Assembly (NCBI GenBank): GCA_016193285.1
Contig: JACPSL010000008.1
Location: 62,001 to 126,000 of the forward strand
Direction of reading: 5' to 3'
From: Candidatus Melainabacteria bacterium
GTDB lineage: Bacteria > Cyanobacteriota > Vampirovibrionia > 2-02-FULL-35-15
Length of the DNA: 64,000 bases
Shown here: in pieces, positions 33,291 to 41,309 of the stretch
Layout: each line of letters opens with the position of its first letter
Position numbering within the stretch: position 1 is the stretch's first letter
Notes under the pieces: generated by a model
Told to the model about the DNA's origin: nothing
The model's input: only the letters and a program-made list of their open reading frames with translations
Databases searched by the model: none
Translations under genes and position numbers: made by a program

Positions 33291-33418
33291 TTTTGGTTAA
33301 GGACTGTCAAGTACCCAAAAGAATTTCAAAAACACTAAAGCTTGCTGATAATTTAGTTTTTTAACCCAGATTAAAATAAATATTTAGTCCGGTTAAGAGT
33401 AAGCTGGCTTCTTAACCT
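33291..33418. promoter_or_regulatory. Divergent intergenic region with GGTTAAG/CTTAACC motifs
   Basis: GGTTAAG at about 33295 and 33391, TTTAACCC at 33360 and CTTAACCT at 33411, between the divergent AAA+ and HEAT-like genes. They match the motifs upstream of the 492-aa gene. The rest of the 260-base gap holds nothing recognisable. Confidence 0.35.
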
Positions 33419-33486
33419 AAGTCGTTTAGTATCAAATTAGATAATTTAACATTTCTATTTAAGTAAATTAATATTGTAGATAAACA

Positions 33487-34479
33487 ATGCCACCACCAGT
33501 AAATGATGTAACAAAAGTAGTGAGCTTTCCATTTAGGCCAGTTGGCTTCAAGCCTCAGCAAGGTAAACAAGTTACCACAGATGATATCAAAGATTGGGCA
33601 AGAAAAGAAGATCGTGGTATCATTCAATGCCTACCTCATTTTGCTGTTTGGACAGCTGTAGGAACAATAGCTAGTGCATTAATAGGCTTTGTAGGTATCA
33701 AAAAGGATAGCAGACTTTGTAAATGGCTTGGTGGAATCTTGGGAATAGTTGGAATTGCAAGCAGCGGGTTTGGGGTATATCTTGCAAGACTTTGCCAAAC
33801 TGCCAAAACGGAAAAGAAATCAGAAGAAGTACATGAAAAGTTTTTCTTTGAAACACCTATTACAAATTCTTTGAAAAAAATATCAAAAGAAGATGAAACT
33901 AATAGAGATGAACTTAGAAGAAAATTAATTGGCGAGCACATGAAAGAAAGAGATAAACTTAAAGCTCTATTTGAAAAGTTAAAGACTGGGAATGATGATG
34001 AAGGGTTACGTAAGGAAGCCGAGTGCTGTCTCAATATTATTTCTGAACTAGAAAAAGAAATCAATGATGCAATTACTCGTTTGAAAGATAAAGATGTTAA
34101 TAAGGAACTTAGATTGAAAGCAAGAGACATTTTGAAAAAAGCTTTATATGAACAAAAAGATCAGAAAGCAATGAAAGCATTAGCTGAATGTGCAAAGGAC
34201 AAAAGTGACGATCCAGACATTAGATCAGAAGCATTAATGGCCTTGCCTGAAGAAAGTCATGTTAATTTATTGTTTGATGTACTTACAGACCCAAATGATG
34301 ATCAGGGGATTCGTCATATGGCAGCAACTCTCTTGCGGAATCTTATAGAAAGAGACAATACAGAAGTTATTAATAGGTGCAATAGTCTGGTTAATAGCAA
34401 TGACCAAGAAGTTAAAGATTTTGCAGAAAGTGTAAATGAAAGGATAGAGGAAAAAAAGAGAGATTCGAATAAAAGTTAA
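33487..34479 (+). CDS. Membrane-anchored HEAT-like repeat protein
   Basis: A 330-residue protein. Two hydrophobic helices at about residues 52-70 and 80-102 (AVWTAVGTIASALIGFVG, LGGILGIVGIASSGFGVYLA) form an N-terminal hairpin anchor. The remainder is a charged alpha solenoid with repeated LRxEAxxALP-like units (for example DDPDIRSEALMALP, DDQGIRHMAATLLRNLI) typical of HEAT/PBS-lyase repeats. It is divergent from the first AAA+ gene and leads a co-directional run that ends with the second AAA+ gene, so it may be the membrane scaffold for these ATPases. That role is inference. Confidence 0.72.
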   Translation: MPPPVNDVTKVVSFPFRPVGFKPQQGKQVTTDDIKDWARKEDRGIIQCLPHFAVWTAVGTIASALIGFVGIKKDSRLCKWLGGILGIVGIASSGFGVYLARLCQTAKTEKKSEEVHEKFFFETPITNSLKKISKEDETNRDELRRKLIGEHMKERDKLKALFEKLKTGNDDEGLRKEAECCLNIISELEKEINDAITRLKDKDVNKELRLKARDILKKALYEQKDQKAMKALAECAKDKSDDPDIRSEALMALPEESHVNLLFDVLTDPNDDQGIRHMAATLLRNLIERDNTEVINRCNSLVNSNDQEVKDFAESVNERIEEKKRDSNKS

Positions 34480-34487
34480 TTGCTTTA

Positions 34488-35165
34488 ATGAAGTTAGCTA
34501 TCCCAAAAATCACAGTACTGCCATCAAGTGGGCTTTTAAGAGGAAGGTGTTCAAAGGCTATCTTTATTACAAAACACAATTTACAAATTAATCAAGATGT
34601 TGTTGAAACTGAGACACAACAAGTTACTAGACCAACCGCAAAAAATTGGTTATTTCTTGTTGAAGGACACAAAAAATATTCTTGTGCTGAGAACGTGTTT
34701 TTAGATAGTTTAATAGAGCACTTTGAAATTAGAGCCGAAGATCCAATTGAACCTCCATTTACCGCAAATGTTGCTGAGTCAGCTTCAATTGAAAAACTGC
34801 TTGCTGCACTTTCAATTTTAGTTATGGACTATTTAGATTTTATGGCAGATAGCGATATAGAACAAATGAGAGATGAACAGCTTGAAGCATTTTTTGATCT
34901 GAATGTTAATGCAGTAGCCAAGACTTTTGAGGTAAGTCCAAAAAGATTAAGAAAAGAGTTTGATAAGCTCAAGTGGAATAATGAACATTTACTTGGTGAA
35001 CAAATTCTTAATCTTTCAGAAAAAAGAAGGAAACTAATAGATGAATCAAACTCTTTAAGTAAAACTAAGTTAGTTGGAATACTAAATGAAAATGCCCAAC
35101 CTAATTTATTTGTAATGTCTGGCATTGAGCATGCTACAATTTTTAGTCAAGAAAAAGATATGTAA
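34488..35165 (+). CDS. Unknown protein with duplicated C-terminal module (first copy)
   Basis: A 225-residue soluble protein, 8 bases downstream of the HEAT-like gene. No family recognised. Its last about 70 residues (RKEFDKLKW ... LSEKRRKLIDESN ... FVMSGIEHATIF) are repeated in the next, overlapping open frame, which starts before this gene's stop. The repeat offset is 214 bases, not a multiple of three, which explains the frame change. Confidence 0.65.
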   Translation: MKLAIPKITVLPSSGLLRGRCSKAIFITKHNLQINQDVVETETQQVTRPTAKNWLFLVEGHKKYSCAENVFLDSLIEHFEIRAEDPIEPPFTANVAESASIEKLLAALSILVMDYLDFMADSDIEQMRDEQLEAFFDLNVNAVAKTFEVSPKRLRKEFDKLKWNNEHLLGEQILNLSEKRRKLIDESNSLSKTKLVGILNENAQPNLFVMSGIEHATIFSQEKDM

Positions 35166-35409
35166 GAAAGAATTCAATAAATTAAAATGGGCAGATGAAG
35201 AAAAGCTTGCTAAGCAGCTCTTGCAGCTCTCAGAAAAGAGAAAAAAGCTTATTAGTCAGTCTAATTTACAAAGCAAAGAAAGATTGGTTAAGATATTAGT
35301 TTCCAATAAAGAGCATAAGTTGTTTATAATGTCAGATATTAAGCATGAGCCTGTATTTGCAGTCAAAGAGGTTTGTAAAACTGAGAAACTGGTGGAGCAA
35401 GAAAAATGA
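35131..35409 (+). CDS. Second copy of the duplicated module, other frame
   Basis: A 92-residue frame beginning at ATG 35131 (or TTG 35125), overlapping the previous gene by about 35 bases. Its KKEFNKLKW ... LSEKRKKLISQSN ... FIMSDIKHEPVF aligns along its length with the C-terminus of the previous protein, at roughly half identity. It could be expressed by re-initiation, as a separate gene, or by frameshifting to give a longer fused protein. Its stop overlaps the next ATG (ATGA), so it is translationally linked to the second AAA+ gene. The frame is kept open although diverged, which argues for selection. Confidence 0.6.
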   Translation: MLQFLVKKKICKKEFNKLKWADEEKLAKQLLQLSEKRKKLISQSNLQSKERLVKILVSNKEHKLFIMSDIKHEPVFAVKEVCKTEKLVEQEK

Positions 35410-38171
35410 GAATTGAAAAAGCACCCAACCCTCATCAATTAAAGATTTTCAGTTCTCCACTTGGCAGCGAGATTAAAAAATCTCAAAACTCTGATACCCT
35501 CAAAAACTCTAATGATGTTGTTGATGCTCCCAAAGAGCCATCATTAAGGAATCAAATTTTATTAATCCAAAGAGCCAAGCTAAATCTTGGTCTTGAACCT
35601 TTAGCAGCTAGCAACATAGGGTACTATATGCAGCGCCTGAATAATCATAACTCCGCTGTTTTTGGAAGGAACTCATCATTAGCTTCAATACTTAATAATC
35701 TGTTACTTGAATTAGACAAAGAAAAACCCATTAGTGATGAAGAATGTAAAAAACTGCGGAACTTTGGAAGAGATGCTCAGATTGTCAAAAATTGGCTCAA
35801 GAATTCTATTTTGAAAATTGCATGTGATAGCTCTTATACGATGGGTGCCTTCAATGTCTCTCCAACTATTGAAACCCGAGAGATCGCTGCAAAAGTTTTT
35901 GTAAGATTTCTGGAGTGGATGGGCGGCGCACTAAGTGATATAAATAGAGAAATTGGTTCATTATTAGAATCACCATATTTGTTAGTTCGGCGGCAAGGAG
36001 CTTATGCTGCTCTTAAGACTTACAGGCTTGGTAAGAGATATTTTTGGTACCCTTGTCATTTAGCAAGTGTTCTAGAAAAAGAGAAAGATGATCTTTCACG
36101 GATTATTATGGCTGGAGCAATAGCTTTGGCAGATCCAAAATGTATTTTGACTAAACTCTACAATAATAACGATTTCTCCAGACTAATAGAACTTGTTTTA
36201 TCAGATCCTAACCTAGAAGTAAGAGCTACTCTTTTAGCCGGACTAAGAGACTTGACAGAAGCAGAAAATAAAGCAGGCAGATATTTTAAAAACTTTTCAG
36301 AAGTTCCAGAGCTAACTCCTACAGATAGAGCTGAGTGTTTTAGATATTCTGCAAGATGTGTTGAAGAGTTTATCGATAAGAGACCTCTTAGTGAAGATGA
36401 AGCTATGATATTAAACAATTCTTTTGGTGTTATTGCTCCTTTACTAAAAGGAATAGGAGATGAAAGTATCATAGAAGGTCATGTGCTTGAAGAATATGTA
36501 AGGTTAAAAAATAGGATTGCCCAACTTGATTTATTTAATTTGGTACAAGTCGCTGCTAAGCACAAATTTAAAGATGATAGCGGAGAAGATATAGGATTGT
36601 GGGAGAATGTTTCACCTGTTTTTTATTGGATGTTATTAAGAAGAAGTGAATCTACTAAAAAACCTATGGTAGATTACTTTAGGTTGAAAAGAAAACTTTC
36701 TGAAAAAAAGGAGAATGCCTCAGATTCTCATGCAGTGGAAGTATTTAACAAAGCCTCAAGCAAGATAAATGATGCTATTGAGTGGTCCTTAACTAAAACT
36801 AAGTCAGAGGAGATAAAGTGGGGCGATTATACAGAATTTAATTTAGCAGCAGGTGATCTTTTTGAACTTTTGGGAACATCCGAAAATTTTTGCAAGCTTG
36901 CGGTTTTAAACTTAATTGATGACTTAAGAAAAAATGGGTTAGAGCTAAGTGGTGGTGGAAGGTTTCTACTTCATAAAGCCCTTGATGATTCAAATAGACT
37001 TAAGCTAAAAGATACTTTAAAGTCACTTATTTACTCATCAGAAATGAGCGGAGAAATAGTTGCAAGCCCACCAGCAACAACTGCTCAAGGCAAAGCTTTA
37101 CTTGTCTATAGAGAGATGGCACCATCATTTAAGGACTACTTTGGAATGGTTGATTTAAAAGAAAGAGCTTTGGGAATAGCATTAAGTTCTATAAATAGCA
37201 ATAGATTTTCAAAAGGCCTTTTGTTTTCAGGTGCCCCAGGTACTGGTAAATCACATTTCGGCGAAGTTCTTGCTAATGAATTAGCGTTACCTTATGAACT
37301 ATTATCCGATGGAATGATTACGGAAACTGAGGAAGAACAGCTCTTAATAGTAGAAAGTGCTGAAAGGAAGTACACCCTTGATCAGTACATTGAAAAACTT
37401 GCAAGGCATGGCAGATGTGTTGTATTAGTTGATGAAATTAACAAGATGGCAAACCCCGGTAATCAAGTTAGAGCAAGTAGATTTTTAGTTTTATTTCAAA
37501 AATTACAACAAGCTAATCTACATCCAATATTAATTGCAACAACTAACTTCCCAATCCTAGATAACGTGAATGAATTCCCTATAGATGAAAAGGGTTGCTC
37601 AAGGAAGCTTGACAAGCTTTTAAAAGAGTTTGTCCACCCGGATGTATTTGGTTTCTTTGAACCATGTTATTTATTTCATAAGAAATTAGTAGGCTATGGA
37701 TTTACAAAAGGTTACTTAAAGCATTTAACTCAGAAAGGGGAAATCACTGGTGATATAGATTTTGAAGCTGTCGGAGATCTTGCAAAAGGACTAAGACCAC
37801 TGCAAATAATAAATACAATTTCAGAAATTCCAGAGCACCCGTTTCCTTCTCAAGCTATTAAAAGTGAGCTGAGAAAGTTAAAACTAGACACTAATGAAAT
37901 TAAGCAACTACAAAACTTAATAGCAGGTACAATTAACATACTTAAACTTTCTATTGATGGCAAATTAGATCTTTCTGAGTTAGCTCTTGCAGCTGAAGAT
38001 ATTCCTACTAAATCAATAGCTAAGATTTTAAAAAGTGTACCTACTCCGTTAACACAAACTTCTTTGCTTGAACTTTTTAGAAACTATGACAGAAGACAAA
38101 TAATTCCTCAAAAAGGAGGGATGGGCATCGTAGTTAAAAGACTAAAAGACTTGTGGTCTTGGTTTAAGTAA
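35406..38171 (+). CDS. Large AAA+ ATPase of unknown function (copy 2)
   Basis: A 921-residue paralogue of the protein at 30467-33226. The N-terminal about 590 residues include HEAT-like helical pairs (LSRIIMAGAIALADPKCIL, FSRLIELVLSDPNLEVRATLLAGLRDL). The AAA+ module has Walker A GAPGTGKSH (about residue 610), Walker B VVLVDEINKM (about 672), ILIATTNF as sensor 1 and a C-terminal lid (LAKGLRPLQIINTISEIP). It overlaps the preceding frame by ATGA, tying the two into one operon with the HEAT-like membrane protein. The two ATPases could form a hetero-oligomer. Function unknown. Confidence 0.85.
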   Translation: MRIEKAPNPHQLKIFSSPLGSEIKKSQNSDTLKNSNDVVDAPKEPSLRNQILLIQRAKLNLGLEPLAASNIGYYMQRLNNHNSAVFGRNSSLASILNNLLLELDKEKPISDEECKKLRNFGRDAQIVKNWLKNSILKIACDSSYTMGAFNVSPTIETREIAAKVFVRFLEWMGGALSDINREIGSLLESPYLLVRRQGAYAALKTYRLGKRYFWYPCHLASVLEKEKDDLSRIIMAGAIALADPKCILTKLYNNNDFSRLIELVLSDPNLEVRATLLAGLRDLTEAENKAGRYFKNFSEVPELTPTDRAECFRYSARCVEEFIDKRPLSEDEAMILNNSFGVIAPLLKGIGDESIIEGHVLEEYVRLKNRIAQLDLFNLVQVAAKHKFKDDSGEDIGLWENVSPVFYWMLLRRSESTKKPMVDYFRLKRKLSEKKENASDSHAVEVFNKASSKINDAIEWSLTKTKSEEIKWGDYTEFNLAAGDLFELLGTSENFCKLAVLNLIDDLRKNGLELSGGGRFLLHKALDDSNRLKLKDTLKSLIYSSEMSGEIVASPPATTAQGKALLVYREMAPSFKDYFGMVDLKERALGIALSSINSNRFSKGLLFSGAPGTGKSHFGEVLANELALPYELLSDGMITETEEEQLLIVESAERKYTLDQYIEKLARHGRCVVLVDEINKMANPGNQVRASRFLVLFQKLQQANLHPILIATTNFPILDNVNEFPIDEKGCSRKLDKLLKEFVHPDVFGFFEPCYLFHKKLVGYGFTKGYLKHLTQKGEITGDIDFEAVGDLAKGLRPLQIINTISEIPEHPFPSQAIKSELRKLKLDTNEIKQLQNLIAGTINILKLSIDGKLDLSELALAAEDIPTKSIAKILKSVPTPLTQTSLLELFRNYDRRQIIPQKGGMGIVVKRLKDLWSWFK

Positions 38172-38296
38172 TGGGTGAAATAAGATTATTGCAGCTACTA
38201 TTCCATGATGGTCTAATATCTTTGTTGTTACTTTCACTACATAACTATTCTCATAAAACCTTTATTTTGGCCAGTAGCTTTACTCCTTTTATTTAA
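38171..38296 (+). CDS. Possible 41-aa peptide
   Basis: A short frame (MGEIRLLQLLFHDGLISLLL...) whose ATG overlaps the AAA+ stop (TAATG), the same coupling seen elsewhere in this window. One hydrophobic stretch. No further support, so it may be chance. Confidence 0.25.
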   Translation: MGEIRLLQLLFHDGLISLLLLSLHNYSHKTFILASSFTPFI

Positions 38297-38388
38297 TATT
38301 TTTTACCTTTCACGGAGATGTGCGGAATGTGGGATTAACTTTAACACTTCAAAACTTCTAAACACTGATATAATTAGTTCCTACAATT

Positions 38389-40203
38389 ATGTCAGAAGAA
38401 AAAGGGCACAAAATAAAATTAAGAGGTTCAGAAGCACTTTTAAATTGTTTAGTAAAAGAAGGTGTAAAAACAATTTTTGGTTATCCAGGAGGTGCTGTTC
38501 TTGGACTTTATGATGAGCTATATAAAAGGAATGACGTAAATCATATACTTGTTCGCCATGAACAATGTGCAGCTTTTATGGCCGATGGTTATGCAAGAAT
38601 TTCTGGCAAGCCAGGAATTGTTCTTGCTACAAGTGGTCCTGGAGCAACAAATATAGTTACTGGCTTATGCAGCTCTCACATGGACTCAATCCCAGTAATT
38701 GCTTTAACTGGACAAGTTTCTACAGGAGCAATTGGAAAAGATTTTTTTCAAGAAGCAGATATTACTGGCATTACAATGCCAGTAGTAAAACATAGTTATC
38801 TTGTTCTTACACCAAATCAAATTCCAAAAACAATTAGAAAAGCTTTTTTAATTTCTTCAACTGGAAGACCTGGCCCTGTTTTAATTGACTTGCCAAGAGA
38901 TGTTTTAAAAACCTCCTTTGATTATTTTGAAGGAATGGAAAATAAATTTACTTTACCAGGTTACAAACCAACTATAAAAGGAAATGCTAGGCAAATTCAT
39001 ACTGCAGCAAAATTAATTCTAGAATCTAAAAAGCCTGTTTTATATATTGGAGGGGGTGTAATTGGAAGTAATGCATCAGAAGAAATACTTAAACTAGCTG
39101 AAACATGCTCTATACCAGTGACTTATACTATCATGGGGAAAGGTGCCTTCCCAGATAATCACTTTTTAAACTATGGAATGCTTGGAATGCATGGAACTGC
39201 TTATGCAAATTATGCAATTCATGAATGTGACTTATTAATTGCTGTTGGTGTTCGTTTTGATGATCGTGTTACTGGAAAAGTAGAAACATTTGCACCTGGT
39301 GCAAATGTTATCCACATAGACATTGATCCTGCTGAAATTGGGAAAAACAGAGTCATGAGAGATGTAATTGATATCCCAATTGTAGGTGATGCAAAAAATG
39401 TTTTAACTGACTTAAATGAAAAAATTAATGGTAAAAAATGTGATACTACAGAGTGGATTTCACAAATTGAAGAATGGAAAAAACAATATCCTTTGGATAT
39501 CCCAAAAGATAAAAATCAAATTTCACCACAGCAAATTCTTTTAACCTTAAATAAATATTTTAAGGATGCAATTTATACAGTAGATGTTGGTCAACATCAA
39601 ATGTGGGCAGCTCAATATCTTGAAATAAATAAACCAAGACACTGGTGTAGTTCAAGCGGACTTGGTTCAATGGGATATGGTTTCCCTGCAGCACTTGGAG
39701 CAAAAGCAGCAGCAAAAGAGTTAGGACTTGACACGCCAGTGATTTCTATAACTGGAGATGGTGGTTTCCAAATGAACTTTCAAGAATTAGGAACAATGAT
39801 AGCTAGTGATCTTCCAGTAATAATTGTTTTATTTAATAACAGCAATCTTGGTATGGTAAGACAATGGCAAGAACTTTTCTTTGACAAACGTTACAGCTAT
39901 ATTGACTTAGGTATAGGAAGTCCAGATTACGTAAAACTAGCTGAAGCATTTGGAGTAAAAGGAATAAGAATTGAAGATCCAAATGATGTAGAGAGTGCCA
40001 TTAAAGAAGCAGTAGGGGCGTACCATGGTACGCCCTGCCGTGGTAAACCCCTATTGCTGGATTTCAAACTCCATTATGAAGCAAATGTCTGGCCAATGGT
40101 ACCACCTGGCTCCTCGAGTAATGAAATGATGGGAATAAGCTCAAATACATTACCTGCAATGCCAGTTAATAAAGCTGAACTTGAAAAGAAGATTAAGAGA
40201 TAA
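38389..40203 (+). CDS. ilvB: Acetolactate synthase large subunit
   Basis: A 604-residue ThDP enzyme of branched-chain amino-acid synthesis. GYPGGAVLGLYDEL and RHEQCAAFMADGYARISGKPG (N-terminal PYR domain), GVRFDDRVTGK (central FAD region) and the ThDP motif GDGGFQMNFQELGTM, followed by FNNSNLGMVRQW, match IlvB. Near the end AYHGTPCRGKP is encoded by a palindromic repeat inserted before the NVWPMVPPG tail. The regulatory subunit ilvN and ilvC do not follow, so the gene is separate. Confidence 0.96.
   Translation: MSEEKGHKIKLRGSEALLNCLVKEGVKTIFGYPGGAVLGLYDELYKRNDVNHILVRHEQCAAFMADGYARISGKPGIVLATSGPGATNIVTGLCSSHMDSIPVIALTGQVSTGAIGKDFFQEADITGITMPVVKHSYLVLTPNQIPKTIRKAFLISSTGRPGPVLIDLPRDVLKTSFDYFEGMENKFTLPGYKPTIKGNARQIHTAAKLILESKKPVLYIGGGVIGSNASEEILKLAETCSIPVTYTIMGKGAFPDNHFLNYGMLGMHGTAYANYAIHECDLLIAVGVRFDDRVTGKVETFAPGANVIHIDIDPAEIGKNRVMRDVIDIPIVGDAKNVLTDLNEKINGKKCDTTEWISQIEEWKKQYPLDIPKDKNQISPQQILLTLNKYFKDAIYTVDVGQHQMWAAQYLEINKPRHWCSSSGLGSMGYGFPAALGAKAAAKELGLDTPVISITGDGGFQMNFQELGTMIASDLPVIIVLFNNSNLGMVRQWQELFFDKRYSYIDLGIGSPDYVKLAEAFGVKGIRIEDPNDVESAIKEAVGAYHGTPCRGKPLLLDFKLHYEANVWPMVPPGSSSNEMMGISSNTLPAMPVNKAELEKKIKR
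40012..40038. repeat. Palindromic repeat inside ilvB
   Basis: Begins GTAGGGGCG with core GGGCGTACCATGGTACGCCC (perfect, 40016-40035); the right end has drifted from CCTAC to TGC. In frame near the C-terminus. Confidence 0.85.
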
Positions 40204-40285
40204 ACCATGGCATGTCCTTACAATATATAATAACGGTTGTTAATAAATACAATAAATATAATTTTATTTTAGGAAAATATCATAA

Positions 40286-41281
40286 ATGGCTGGTGCAACT
40301 TATCTACAAGAAACAAGAGCTCTTAGTACTAGAAGGTACTTACCTTGGAATAATTTTGGAAATATTCAAAGGAATGCAAGATCATTTCTTGATAATAATA
40401 AAACTACAATTAACTATATTGGTAATGGTGGTGCATCTTTAATTAATCTAATAACTTTTATAAATAGTAACTGGACATTTTTAGAATCACTTCAAGATTG
40501 GCTAGAAAAAATTAGCGGGATTTGGACAAAGTTTGCTACAGGAACACAAGGGCTTGTTGGAGGAATTGATCTTTGGGAAAAGAAAAATTTGGTTCCCTTT
40601 TTTGGAAATATCTTAGAAATCCCAATTGCAATATTTAGCAGTGGATTTAATTTATGGTTATTCAGGGGAATTTCACAAGGGTTAGGACAATTTTTTAGAA
40701 TTATAGACCAAAGAGAAAGAGTTAGTGATGAAAATGGGAAAAAAGAAATTATTGGTGGCAACTTTATGGAAAGAGGTTGGCTGAAAAGTCTTGAAGAATT
40801 TTTAAAAGAAATTCCTAAAATAGTTAAAGAGCTTATAGAAAAACCCCAAAATATTAGTAAATTAACACATGGACTAACTCTAGCTTCAATTTTACAGACT
40901 ACTGGTGCCATTATAGCTTTTGTTTTTCAGCCTCTTGGAGCTTTAATAAGGAATATTGGTGGAATAAGTTGTGATTTTTCTCTTATTACAGATGAAAACA
41001 AAAAAATTACTTCTGATGGTTCCTTTAGTGAAGGTAAGAAAAGAGGATTAAACTTAAACTCACGCTTTGTTCAATCAGGATTAGTGTGGGTAAGTGCAGC
41101 ATTTGCAGATGAATTAAAACGAGTTCCATTTATTGCAGAGAAAGTACAAGGATTAAATTTCCTCTCTTACTTTTTCGATAGAGGTGCAAGTGTGTTTTAT
41201 ACTCTAGGAATTCTGGAAACACATTCAGAAAATAAAAAGTTAAGCCTGTATGACGAAGGAATGAAAGTAAATCCAAACTAA
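40286..41281 (+). CDS. Unknown 331-aa protein with hydrophobic stretches
   Basis: I do not recognise this protein. It has several amphipathic and hydrophobic segments (VPFFGNILEIPIAIFSSGFN, LQTTGAIIAFVFQPLGALI) but not a clear membrane-protein pattern. There is no signal peptide. An AGGAAAA lies 8-11 bases before ATG. The texture recalls the 492-aa protein at 27476-28954. It is followed by polA on the same strand after 28 bases. Confidence 0.6.
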   Translation: MAGATYLQETRALSTRRYLPWNNFGNIQRNARSFLDNNKTTINYIGNGGASLINLITFINSNWTFLESLQDWLEKISGIWTKFATGTQGLVGGIDLWEKKNLVPFFGNILEIPIAIFSSGFNLWLFRGISQGLGQFFRIIDQRERVSDENGKKEIIGGNFMERGWLKSLEEFLKEIPKIVKELIEKPQNISKLTHGLTLASILQTTGAIIAFVFQPLGALIRNIGGISCDFSLITDENKKITSDGSFSEGKKRGLNLNSRFVQSGLVWVSAAFADELKRVPFIAEKVQGLNFLSYFFDRGASVFYTLGILETHSENKKLSLYDEGMKVNPN

Positions 41282-41309
41282 TCAACTAATTATTGTAAAA
41301 TTATTTTAA

